The position numbers and the translations under genes were made by a program. Positions 45,463 through 53,166 of a DNA stretch of 64,000 nucleotides are shown here, piece after piece. The first letter of the stretch is position 1; the number at the start of each line of letters is the position of its first letter. The notes below the pieces were generated by a model that worked only from the letters and a program-made list of their open reading frames with translations, did not search any database and was not told the DNA's origin. The stretch spans positions 2,113,205 through 2,177,204 of the forward strand of contig CP054178.1 of NCBI GenBank assembly GCA_015709595.1. The letters run 5' to 3'. The DNA comes from Phycisphaeraceae bacterium (lineage in GTDB: Bacteria > Planctomycetota > Phycisphaerae > Phycisphaerales > SM1A02).

Positions 45463-46470
45463 TCACTTCCGCAGAAAGACGTAGACGTTGCCGATCAGCT
45501 TGTCGCCCACCTGCTCGCAGTTGCCCACCAGCAGGTCGAGCTTGCCGTCGTTGTTCCAGTCGGCGGTTTCCACGCGAACGCGGAAGCCGGGGACAAGGTT
45601 CTTCTCCTTGCCCGGCACGATGGGCACGCCCGGCTCGAAGGTGGGCAGGCCATCGCCATCGCGCTGGCCCGTGCCGCGGAAGAACGTGACGCCGGCCCAC
45701 TCGTCGCCCACGACCAGGTCGAGCACGCCGTCGCCGTCCCAGTCCACCGGCAGGGGGTCGGACTTGTGATTCACCTTCACCGGCTTGCCGGTCGAGAGCA
45801 TGAGCGGCCTGCGCAGCCCGAACTTGGGCTTCTTCGCGTCGCCGGTGTTGAGGTTGTAGAAGACGTCGCCCGAAACGTTGCCCACCACCATGTCCAGGTC
45901 GCCGTCGCCATCCAGGTCGGCGAAGTTGGCGCAGGCCATCCACGTGCGCATCTCGTTGTGATCGACGCCGATTTCCTCGATCGGCGCGCCCTTCTTGAAG
46001 CCGCTCGTCGAGCCGGCGAAGAAGGTGACCACGCCGGGGGAATAGCGGCCCGAGATCACGTCCACGTGTCCGTCGCCGTTGAGATCCACAAACTGTGGAT
46101 CGAACCCGATGCATCAGCTGGGGGGTACGTGGGCATCCACCCCGCCCGCCTGCAGCCATGTGAAGTCGCTGAAGGCGGGCTGGTCATCCGTCCCCACGTT
46201 CAGGTACACGCGGGCCTTGCCGCTGGCGAACTGGCCGACGACGAGATCCTTCTTGCCGTCCTTGTTGAAGTCGATGACGAAGGGGGCGGCGTGGCCCACG
46301 TCCACGGCGATCGGAGCGCCGGAGGCCTCGACCTTGAACGGCTCGGCGAGGACGGGGAGCGGTCTGGCCGACTCTGATGCGGCAGGCGGCTGCTGCGCGA
46401 GAGACTGCGACGCGAGCGCCGATGTCCCGAGCACCAGCGGCAGACGAATGAGGGTTGGAACGCTCCGCAT
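45463..46470 (-). CDS. Exported VCBS/FG-GAP repeat protein with one in-frame TGA, candidate selenoprotein
   Basis: On the minus strand a signal peptide (RLPLVLGTSALASQSLAQ) is followed by a beta-propeller built of FG-GAP units with calcium-binding DxNxDGxxD motifs: DFNKDGKKD, DLNGDGHVD, DLDGDGDLD, DWDGDGVLD and DWNNDGKLD. The frame is continuous for 336 codons except for TGA at 46116–46114 (codon 119), in the context VPPS-TGA-CIGFDPQFVDLNGDG. Both sides are clearly coding and in the same frame. A perfect 8-bp hairpin starts 12 bases after the TGA. If read as selenocysteine the product is 335 residues with a Sec-Cys pair; if read as stop, only a 118-residue start is made. A point-mutated gene is the alternative. 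Confidence 0.75.
46083..46116 (-). promoter_or_regulatory. TGA codon and SECIS-like hairpin
   Basis: Reading the minus strand, TGA is followed by 12 bases and then GATCCACA-GTT-TGTGGATC, a perfect 8-bp stem with a three-base loop beginning with G. The loop begins 20 bases after the TGA. Bacterial SECIS elements place an apical loop about 16–37 bases after UGA with a G among the first loop bases, as in E. coli fdhF. Structure and distance fit; the loop is small. Confidence 0.5.
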
Positions 46471-46622
46471 GATGGATGTCTCCCGTTATCCTGGCGGATC
46501 GGAGAGCGGACAGGCGTACCGACGCGACATGCGATCGGTCACGGGCCATAGTCTAGCATCATATCGTTCGTCCGGTCGATCAGCGTTGCACCCGGCGTCG
46601 CCTCGTGACGCCGAACCCACCC

Positions 46623-47645
46623 ATGACCCGCATCGCCATCTATTCCGTCAAACGCTACGAGCGACCCTACCTCGAGGCAGCCAACGCCTTGCCGGGGGCC
46701 GGGCACGCCCTCACGCTGCTCGAGCACCGGCTGGAGGCATCCACGTCGCCGCTGGCGTCGGGCCATGAGGCGGCGGCCATCTTCGCCAATGACGACGCCT
46801 CGGCCCCCGTGCTGCGGGCATTGCATGCGGGGGGCGTGCGGCTTCTGGCGCTGCGCTCCGCGGGATTCAATCATGTGGACATCGAGGAGGCGGAAAGGTT
46901 GGGGCTGACCGTCCTGCGCGTGCCGGCCTACAGCCCCTACGCGGTCGCCGAGCACGCGGTGGGGCTGATGCTCACGCTCAACCGCAAGTTCCACCGCGCC
47001 TACGCCCGCGTGCGCGAGCAGAACTTCTCGCTGGACGGACTGATGGGCTTCGACATGCACGGCCGCACCGCGGGAGTGGTCGGCACGGGCAAGATCGGAG
47101 AGGCGGTGTGCCGCATCCTCACCGGGTTCGGCTGCCGCATGCTCGCCAGCGACCCGGCTCCGAACCCGGCGTGCGAACGGCTGGGCGTGCGATATGTCCC
47201 GTTGGATCAGCTGCTGTCAGAGTCGGACATCATCACGCTCCAGTGTCCGCTCACGCCGGGCACGCGCCACCTCATCAACGAGCGCACGCTCGCCCGCATG
47301 AAGCGCGGCGTGATGCTCATCAACACCAGTCGCGGCGCGGTCATTGATACGCGGGCGCTCATCGCCGCGCTCAAGCGGGGGCACGTGGGGTCCGTCGGGC
47401 TGGATGTCTACGAGGAGGAGGCGGACCTCTTCTTCAAGGATCTTTCCGACCAGGTGATCCAGGACGACGTGTTCACCCGCCTTCTGACCTTTCCCAACGT
47501 GGTCATCACCGCTCACCAGGGGTTTTTCACGCACGAGGCGGTGAAGGCGATCGCCGAGACGACCATTGGCAACGTGACGGACTTCGCGGCGGGGACTATC
47601 CGCGAGGAAAACCGTGTGACCACGCGGCTGGTCGTCGGACGCTGA
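46623..47645 (+). CDS. ldhA: D-2-hydroxyacid dehydrogenase, D-lactate dehydrogenase-like
   Basis: This 340-residue NAD-dependent enzyme most likely interconverts pyruvate and D-lactate. The NAD motif is TAGVVGTGKIGEAVCRIL near residue 148. The catalytic Arg is near NTSRGAVIDT (about 238), Glu in YEEEADLFF and His in TAHQGFFT (about 300). The YEEEADLFFKDLSDQVIQDDVFTRLLTF stretch is closer to the fermentative LdhA group than to glycerate or phosphoglycerate dehydrogenases. ATG 46623 is the second of two close ATGs and fits the family start (TRIAIYSVKRYE). rsmD follows 54 bases later. Confidence 0.88.
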   Translation: MTRIAIYSVKRYERPYLEAANALPGAGHALTLLEHRLEASTSPLASGHEAAAIFANDDASAPVLRALHAGGVRLLALRSAGFNHVDIEEAERLGLTVLRVPAYSPYAVAEHAVGLMLTLNRKFHRAYARVREQNFSLDGLMGFDMHGRTAGVVGTGKIGEAVCRILTGFGCRMLASDPAPNPACERLGVRYVPLDQLLSESDIITLQCPLTPGTRHLINERTLARMKRGVMLINTSRGAVIDTRALIAALKRGHVGSVGLDVYEEEADLFFKDLSDQVIQDDVFTRLLTFPNVVITAHQGFFTHEAVKAIAETTIGNVTDFAAGTIREENRVTTRLVVGR

Positions 47646-47699
47646 GCGCTCCTGACGAGGGGGCGTCGATGTCCGCGACGGAACCACCTACCCTCACCC

Positions 47700-48296
47700 A
47701 TGCTCCGCATCCTCGGCGGCGAGTTCCGATCCCGCGTCATTGCCGGCCCCATCGGCGACCAGACCACGCGGCCCATGGCCTCGCGCGTCAAGGAGTCGAT
47801 CTTCAACATCCTGCGCGGCTGGTTCGACGACGCCAACGTGCTCGACCTCTTCGCCGGCGTGGGCACGATGGGGCTGGAGGCGGTCAGCCGCGGCGCCAGG
47901 CGCGTTCTCATGGTCGAGCAGAGCCGCCAGAGTTTCCGCGTTCTGGAGCAGAACATCGCCGCGCTTCAGTGCGCCGACCGCGCCGAGGCGGTGCAGGGCG
48001 ACGCCTTCTCGCCGCTGGTGCTGGCCCGCGCGCCCAGGCCCGTTCACGTGGTCTTCGTCGATCCGCCCTACCGGATGATCGAGGATGATCGCGATCGCGA
48101 GCGCCTGCTGGCGCGGCTGTCCTCGCTTCGCCCGATCATGGCGGACAAGGGGTTTCTCGTTCTCCGAGCCCCCGGCATGAAGCGGGAGGTGCCGCTGGCG
48201 ATCGAGGGGTTCAATGGGCCGGAGACTCACGCGTACGGCAGCGATATGCGGGTTCACTTCTACATGCCGCATACCCACGCGGAACTGTCGGAGTGA
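47700..48296 (+). CDS. rsmD: 16S rRNA m2G966 methyltransferase RsmD
   Basis: RsmD methylates guanine 966 of 16S rRNA during 30S assembly. The 198 residues begin MLRILGGEFRSRVIAGP, then TTRPMASRVKESIFNIL (family signature), AdoMet motif VLDLFAGVGTMGLEAVSRGA and the catalytic VVFVDPPY of N-methyltransferases. ATG 47700 has no ribosome-binding site. TACCCT six bases upstream looks like a −10 box, so the message may be leaderless. Confidence 0.94.
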   Translation: MLRILGGEFRSRVIAGPIGDQTTRPMASRVKESIFNILRGWFDDANVLDLFAGVGTMGLEAVSRGARRVLMVEQSRQSFRVLEQNIAALQCADRAEAVQGDAFSPLVLARAPRPVHVVFVDPPYRMIEDDRDRERLLARLSSLRPIMADKGFLVLRAPGMKREVPLAIEGFNGPETHAYGSDMRVHFYMPHTHAELSE

Positions 48297-48422
48297 CGAG
48301 AGGTGACCCCGGGCCGTGTTGCATGCAGCATGACGACCCGTGAGTGGATCGCCGTGCTCCCGGCGCACCATGTCTGATGGGAGTCGGCGGGAATGACGGC
48401 TCGCCCGCCCTACCCTTGGCCC

Positions 48423-49424
48423 ATGATGAACGCACGCCCGTTGCGCACGGATGTCCGCCCGCGCCGACGCGCGTGGCGTATGTTCGCGTCGGGCGCCGCG
48501 CATCTGCTGGCGGCGGTGCTCTGGGCCGGATTGCTCGCCTGGCTGGCGGGTCGTGTTCTGAACGACCGTTTCGGCTGGAGTCAGTGGTTGTGGTTCGTCC
48601 CCACGCCGGCGGCCCTGGCGGCGTCGATGACAGGTCTGGTGCTGGCATGCCGACCGGGCCCATCGCGGGCGAGGCGGAAGCGTCGAATGGCGCTCTGGGC
48701 GTGCGTCTTCATCGTTCTGACGGGCTACCTGCTGTTCATCGAGCATCGGTTCCAGCGATCCGACGCCTCGCCGGAAGGCGGCCTGCGGGTGGCGTTCTGG
48801 AATCTCTCCTCGCCTGTGGAAGAAGAGGCGGACGCCCACGCCGAGGCGGCGCGGCGACTGACGGGCGACGTGGTCATCCTCGCCTCGCCGTCGGGCATTC
48901 CCTGGCGCCGGTTCACCGCCCTCACCAGACCGCCAGGCGTGACGCTCGTCTCCACGGGGCTCTTCGCCATCGAAACCCGCCGCGCGGTCACGCGCATTCG
49001 TCCGGTGATCCAGCAGGAACGAATGTACGCGGTCATCGTGGAAATCGAGGCCGAGGATTGGCTGGGGCGACCCCTGGTGGTCTGCCTGGCGGACCTGCCT
49101 TCCGAGCCGCACGTGTCGAGGATGGGCGTGGCGCAGCGGTTGCACGCCGCACTGGAGCGCGCTGGTGAGCCGGCGCCGGATCTGATCGTGGGCGACCTGA
49201 ACACCCCGCGAGGCGGGGGAGCGATCAGGCGGCTCTTTCCGACGCTGCGCGAGGCCTTCGACGAGGCGGGGCACGGATGGGGGGCGACCTACCCGCGTGA
49301 GCGCCCCCTGTGGCACATTGACCGCGTGTTGCTGGGGCCCGCGGTGAAGGCGATCGACTACGACATCATCGATCCCGGCGTCGGGAGACACCGGGCCCAG
49401 GCGGTGACCATCATCAAGCGCTGA
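48423..49424 (+). CDS. Membrane-anchored endonuclease/exonuclease/phosphatase-like protein
   Basis: Three N-terminal hydrophobic segments (residues about 20–120: ASGAAHLLAAVLWAGLLAWLA, LWFVPTPAALAASMTGLVLA, ALWACVFIVLTGYLLFIEH) lead to a domain starting GLRVAFWNLSSP. The EEP fold is suggested by FWN, LIVGDLNTPRGGG and HIDRVLLGP plus GVGRHRAQAVTI at the end. The usual metal-binding Glu (LQE-type motif) is absent: the matching strand reads VVILASPSGIPW. So activity is uncertain. The start is ambiguous; I take ATG 48423, twelve bases after the start of a TACCCT hexamer, with no ribosome-binding site. The gene ends three bases before the convergent epimerase. Confidence 0.7.
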   Translation: MMNARPLRTDVRPRRRAWRMFASGAAHLLAAVLWAGLLAWLAGRVLNDRFGWSQWLWFVPTPAALAASMTGLVLACRPGPSRARRKRRMALWACVFIVLTGYLLFIEHRFQRSDASPEGGLRVAFWNLSSPVEEEADAHAEAARRLTGDVVILASPSGIPWRRFTALTRPPGVTLVSTGLFAIETRRAVTRIRPVIQQERMYAVIVEIEAEDWLGRPLVVCLADLPSEPHVSRMGVAQRLHAALERAGEPAPDLIVGDLNTPRGGGAIRRLFPTLREAFDEAGHGWGATYPRERPLWHIDRVLLGPAVKAIDYDIIDPGVGRHRAQAVTIIKR

Positions 49425-49427
49425 ACA

Positions 49428-50396
49428 TCACTCGGAGTCGAGCAACCACGCCCACTGACGGACCAGCCCTTCCGCCAGCGGGGTGCGCGGCTCGAAGCCC
49501 AGTTCCGATCGGCTGCGTGAAAGGTCGGCGAAGGTGCGCTCCACGTCGCCGGGCTGAGGCGGCTTCCGCTCGATGACGGCGCGGAGTCCGCTGACGCGTT
49601 CGATGGCCGCGACCAGGTGCGCCAGCGTGATCGGCGCGGAGCCGCCGAGATTCCAGATGCGGTAGTTGCCGCAGTCCGGCTGCTCGATGCGATCGGCGGC
49701 TCGGAGCACACCTTCGATGATGTCGTCGATGAAGGTGTAGTCGCGGCTGGTGGATCCGTCGCCGAAGAGGGTGATGGGCTGGCCCTTCCGCATCCGCCGC
49801 ATGAAGGTGGCGATGGCCAGGTCAGGCCGCTGCCCCGGTCCGTAGACCGTGAAGAAGCGCAGGCACGCCGCGCGCAGGTTGAACAGGTGCGCGTAGGTGT
49901 GCATGAGCAGTTCGCCCGCCTTCTTGGTGGCGGCGTAGGGGCTGATGGGGTGATCGACCGGATCATCCTCGGCGAAGGGCGTCTTGGGGTTATTCCCGTA
50001 CACGCTGGAACTGGAAGCGAACACGATGGCGCCGCAACCCGCGGTGCGAGCCGCATCCAGCACGGACACCAGGCCGTTGACGTTGACGTCGGCGTAGCGG
50101 TGTGGCTGTTCGATGGACGGCCGCACGCCCGCCAGCGCGGCGAGGTGATAAAGGCGCCGGGGTCGATGCGTCGCCATGAGGTGGAACATGGCGTCCCGGT
50201 CGCGGATGTCGGCTTCGACGAAGTGGAACCCGTCGCGGGCGATCTCGCGGAGCCGGCGCTCCTTCAGGTCGCGTGGATAGAACGGATCGAAGTTGTCCAC
50301 GCCGACCACACGCTCGCCACGCCGCAGCAAAGCGGCAGCCAAGTGCGAGCCGATGAAACCGGCGACGCCCGTGATGAGAGAGACCGACGAGGGCAT
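49428..50396 (-). CDS. Extended SDR nucleotide-sugar epimerase, UDP-glucuronate 4-epimerase-like
   Basis: This 322-residue enzyme has NAD motif ITGVAGFIGSHL, then YHLAALAGVRPSIEQPHRYADVNVNG, catalytic Ser in FASSSSVYG and YxxxK in SPYAATKKAGELLMH. RFFTVYGPGQRPDLAIATF is typical of UDP-glucuronate/galactose epimerases that make sugars for envelope polysaccharide. The exact substrate is not certain. It lies 33 bases downstream of the pseudopilin gene on the same strand. Confidence 0.9.
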   Translation of the reverse strand: MPSSVSLITGVAGFIGSHLAAALLRRGERVVGVDNFDPFYPRDLKERRLREIARDGFHFVEADIRDRDAMFHLMATHRPRRLYHLAALAGVRPSIEQPHRYADVNVNGLVSVLDAARTAGCGAIVFASSSSVYGNNPKTPFAEDDPVDHPISPYAATKKAGELLMHTYAHLFNLRAACLRFFTVYGPGQRPDLAIATFMRRMRKGQPITLFGDGSTSRDYTFIDDIIEGVLRAADRIEQPDCGNYRIWNLGGSAPITLAHLVAAIERVSGLRAVIERKPPQPGDVERTFADLSRSRSELGFEPRTPLAEGLVRQWAWLLDSE

Positions 50397-50429
50397 GGAG
50401 TGGTCAGGAAGATCGACTCGGTCGGACGA

Positions 50430-51191
50430 TCAGTCGTCGATGATCTCCCAGACCCGCTTGTAGACGGCCTGGCCTGACTCACCGTCCATGGGAGAAATGG
50501 GGAGCATGCGGTAGAGCACCTGCCGGTCGTCAAACCGCCAGAAGACCGATCCGTCGCCCATGAGCGAGTTGAAGCCGTTGCGGTGGTTGAAATCGCGCCG
50601 GGTGCGCATGCCGTCCACCACGAAGACGCGATAGGCGTCACGATCAAAGTTCATCGCTCGCATGCGGTCGAAGGGATCGACGTCGCCGCGATAGTGGTAG
50701 TTGCCGTAGATGATGTCGTCGAGCGTCTCCCACTCGTTGCGGTATCGCTCGAAGTGGTGATCGCCCCGGTGTGCGGGGCAGTAGAAGATGTTCGGCACGT
50801 CCACGTACTTGTAGGCGTACAGCAGCCCCAGCCCGTCAAACCCTGAATCGTCGATCTGCAGCGAGTAGGGGCCCAGCATGAAGCGATCGACGTTTCCGTG
50901 GCCGATGTGGACGGCCATCATCTCCTGCATGAGGCCCGGCTCGGGCAGATGCACGAACGCGCTGTACGGCAGGCGCCGGTCGCGGTCGGTGGAGTACATC
51001 ATCATGCCCATGCCCAACTGTCGCATGTTCGAGGCGCTGATGACGCGCTCGGTGTGCTCACGCAGCCCCTGAAGGGCGGGCATGAGAATGGCCGTCATGA
51101 TGAGCGTAACCGAAATGACGACAACGAGTTCGATGAGACTGAAGGCGCGACGACACCCGGAGCGCAATGCGCCATGCTCCACCCGGGTCAT
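50430..51191 (-). CDS. Pseudopilin-type protein (prepilin N-terminal methylation domain)
   Basis: This 253-residue protein has a short basic leader and the prepilin motif RRAFSLIELVVVISVTLIMTAIL, with cleavage expected between Ala and Phe. The rest is a mixed domain (MRQLGMGMMMYSTDRDRRLPYS, RGDHHFERYRNEWETLDD) that ends near FNSLMGDGSVFWRFDDR, a C-terminal motif common to planctomycete pseudopilins. Such proteins may be part of a type II secretion-like pseudopilus or be separately attached at the envelope. ATG 51191 gives a 15–16-residue leader; ATG 51215 is the alternative. Confidence 0.82.
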   Translation of the reverse strand: MTRVEHGALRSGCRRAFSLIELVVVISVTLIMTAILMPALQGLREHTERVISASNMRQLGMGMMMYSTDRDRRLPYSAFVHLPEPGLMQEMMAVHIGHGNVDRFMLGPYSLQIDDSGFDGLGLLYAYKYVDVPNIFYCPAHRGDHHFERYRNEWETLDDIIYGNYHYRGDVDPFDRMRAMNFDRDAYRVFVVDGMRTRRDFNHRNGFNSLMGDGSVFWRFDDRQVLYRMLPISPMDGESGQAVYKRVWEIIDD

Positions 51192-51215
51192 GCTCTTCGG
51201 CTCACGTCCCGACAT

Positions 51216-51538
51216 CGACCCACACCCCGTTCCTGCGATATGCACCTGCGACCAACCCCGGCCCACCCCGACTTCCCCCACATCCCTTGATCCTACCACG
51301 AGAAGGCAGGGAAGGGTTGCTTGAAACCTGATTCCCCGGGTTCCGTTGCCTTGGATGCGTATCCACGGCGCCAGTTCCGGTCGTCAGGCGGCTCTCAGAC
51401 CTTGGCATCATACCAGAGTCAAGGGGTCCGTGGCGGAAAAAATCCATTCTTGTCCGCCATCCGCTATACTACCAACATCCTGTCAAGCTGGGTTGTTCGC
51501 CCGTCTGTGTGGAAAACAGCCCGGTGGAGCGGCAACCG
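51216..51538. other. Divergent region between pseudopilin and ECF sigma genes
   Basis: This stretch of about 320 bases contains the sigma gene's likely promoter and an inverted repeat near 51431–51459. No coding frame with a plausible start or composition is seen, and no tRNA or other structured RNA is apparent. Confidence 0.5.
51431..51470 (+). promoter_or_regulatory. Inverted repeat overlapping the ECF sigma gene promoter
   Basis: TGGCGGA (51431–51437) is the reverse complement of TCCGCCA (51453–51459), with 15 bases between. A TATACT hexamer follows at 51465–51470, a likely −10 box. The repeat occupies the −35 region, a position suited to an operator. Confidence 0.35.
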
Positions 51539-52144
51539 ATGCCCCGGCCCTTCCGAATAGATGATTCGAGGAACCCCGACGCCGTTGAGCAGGGGGACTG
51601 GACCCTCATGCAGCGCGTCGCGGAAGGCGACGAGCGGGCCATTGAGGCCCTGTATGACCGGTTCGGCTCCCTCGTGTTCAAGGCGGCGAGGCAGGTGCTT
51701 CCCTCGGTCGCGGAGGCCGAGGATGCGGTTCAGGAGGTGTTTGTCCGGCTCTGGCAGTCAGCCGACCGGTTTGATCCGCGCCGGGCGCGGCTGGTGACGT
51801 GGGTGATGCTCATCGCCAGGCGTCACCTGATCGATCGTCTCAGGCGTCGGGCCGTCCGACCGACGCCCGGCTCGCTGGAGCAGGAGTGGCAGTCACCGAC
51901 CGCCGTTCAACCACCGCCGGATCAGGTGCGGGCGACCGACGACCGGAACGCGGAACTTCGCCGGAGGATCGAGGAATTGCCCAAACTTCAACGGGAAGTG
52001 ATCGAAAAGGCGTATTTTCAAGGATACACGCTCCGGGAGATCAGCGAACAAATGGGGGCGCCGCTGGGCACGATCAAATCGGCTCTCAGCCGAGGGCTCG
52101 CCCGGCTGCGGGAGACCACGGAGGCCGATGGGCAGACCGGATAG
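51539..52144 (+). CDS. ECF-type RNA polymerase sigma factor
   Basis: This 201-residue sigma-70-family factor of the extracytoplasmic-function type has region 2 (DERAIEALYDRFGSLVFKAARQVL, AEDAVQEVFVRLWQSADRFDP) and region 4 with helix-turn-helix (LPKLQREVIEKAYFQGYTLREISEQMGAPLGTIKSALSRGLARLRE). The RARLVTWVMLIARRHLIDRLRRR stretch links them. It is followed 88 bases later by a membrane anti-sigma gene, the usual partner. ATG 51539 has GGAG at nine bases; a GTG 10 codons earlier is possible. Confidence 0.93.
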   Translation: MPRPFRIDDSRNPDAVEQGDWTLMQRVAEGDERAIEALYDRFGSLVFKAARQVLPSVAEAEDAVQEVFVRLWQSADRFDPRRARLVTWVMLIARRHLIDRLRRRAVRPTPGSLEQEWQSPTAVQPPPDQVRATDDRNAELRRRIEELPKLQREVIEKAYFQGYTLREISEQMGAPLGTIKSALSRGLARLRETTEADGQTG

Positions 52145-52232
52145 GTTCGTCGAGTTGGAACCGGGATGGCTTGGGGGAATGGACCAGTAGACCGCTTTGA
52201 TGACGACACGATGAGATTGACCGGGGAACTCC

Positions 52233-53069
52233 ATGACTGACACCAACCACATTCTGAACCGTGAGGAGCTGCTTCGACTGGCGGCCTTGGATGCGCTTGG
52301 ACTGCTCGATCAGTTCGAGGCGGAGCACTATTCCCGCTCCTTCCACCACGCACCGGCGGCGGTTCAGGACGAGATTCTGGCTCTTCAGGCCACTGTGGTG
52401 AGCGACGAATCGTTCCTTTCGTCCGATAACCCAGACCCTTCGCTTCGTGAGCGGGTGTTGGCCCGAGTCGCCATGGCCATCGAGGAAGAGGCCATGCGGC
52501 TGGCGCCGATCGCGTCGATCGGACGCCGCGCCGGGGGAGCGGGTTCCGAGGCCGACCGGGCGTTTGCTCGATCAACCACCCGATGGCGAGCGGCATCGTT
52601 CGCCATGGCGGCCTGCCTGGTGGTGGCGCTGTTGCTCTTCCTTGACCTCAACCGTGACTACAAGCAACTGGCGCAGGCAGCCCTCAACAAGGACACGGTG
52701 GATCAACTCAAGGTCCTCATCGGTCCGGATTTTGAGTCGTTCATCAGCAACCCCAACGCGGCCCCCAAGGCGATGGTCTCGGTTTCGCCGACCTTCCAGG
52801 GCTCGGGCGCCATCTGGGTCAATGGTCAGGCCAGGCAGGCCTTCGTGCTCGGGCTTGGCTTGCCCGAGGGGGGCACGTATACGCTGCGGGCCAGGCGCTC
52901 CGATGATGGCGAAACCTTCACCGTCGCCACCTTCTCCAGCGACGGTTTCGTGGCCGGCGTCCGCGTGCCGGGCATCGAGCCCGAACGGTTCGGCGTCGGC
53001 GCTCTGGCCGCCGTCACCTGGGAAGTGGTCAATCAGGCCGGCGTGGTGATCCTGACCACCTCGGTGTGA
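52233..53069 (+). CDS. Membrane anti-sigma factor, RskA-like
   Basis: This 278-residue protein begins with a cytoplasmic helical domain (LLRLAALDALGLLDQFEAEHYSRSF…) like anti-sigma domains that bind ECF factors. It has one membrane helix at about residues 121–141 (SFAMAACLVVALLLFLDL) and an outside beta-rich domain (AIWVNGQARQAFVLGLGLPEGGTYTLRAR) matching the RskA C-terminal domain. No zinc-binding HxxxCxxC is present, also as in RskA. It most likely holds the upstream sigma factor inactive until an envelope signal. A hairpin terminator follows. Confidence 0.88.
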   Translation: MTDTNHILNREELLRLAALDALGLLDQFEAEHYSRSFHHAPAAVQDEILALQATVVSDESFLSSDNPDPSLRERVLARVAMAIEEEAMRLAPIASIGRRAGGAGSEADRAFARSTTRWRAASFAMAACLVVALLLFLDLNRDYKQLAQAALNKDTVDQLKVLIGPDFESFISNPNAAPKAMVSVSPTFQGSGAIWVNGQARQAFVLGLGLPEGGTYTLRARRSDDGETFTVATFSSDGFVAGVRVPGIEPERFGVGALAAVTWEVVNQAGVVILTTSV

Positions 53070-53098
53070 TTCTCGCTCATTTCGTCTGCAAGACGTCA

Positions 53099-53124
53099 GC
53101 CGGCGCCGCGAGGCGCCGGTTGTC
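53099..53124 (+). terminator. Hairpin terminator after the anti-sigma gene
   Basis: CCGGCGCC and GGCGCCGG pair perfectly around loop GCGA, with TTGTC after. The stem is GC-rich but the T tract is short. Confidence 0.5.
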
Positions 53125-53166
53125 ATGTCGGGCGCCTGGCGTGCCACCATCGCGATGGCGAAATCG

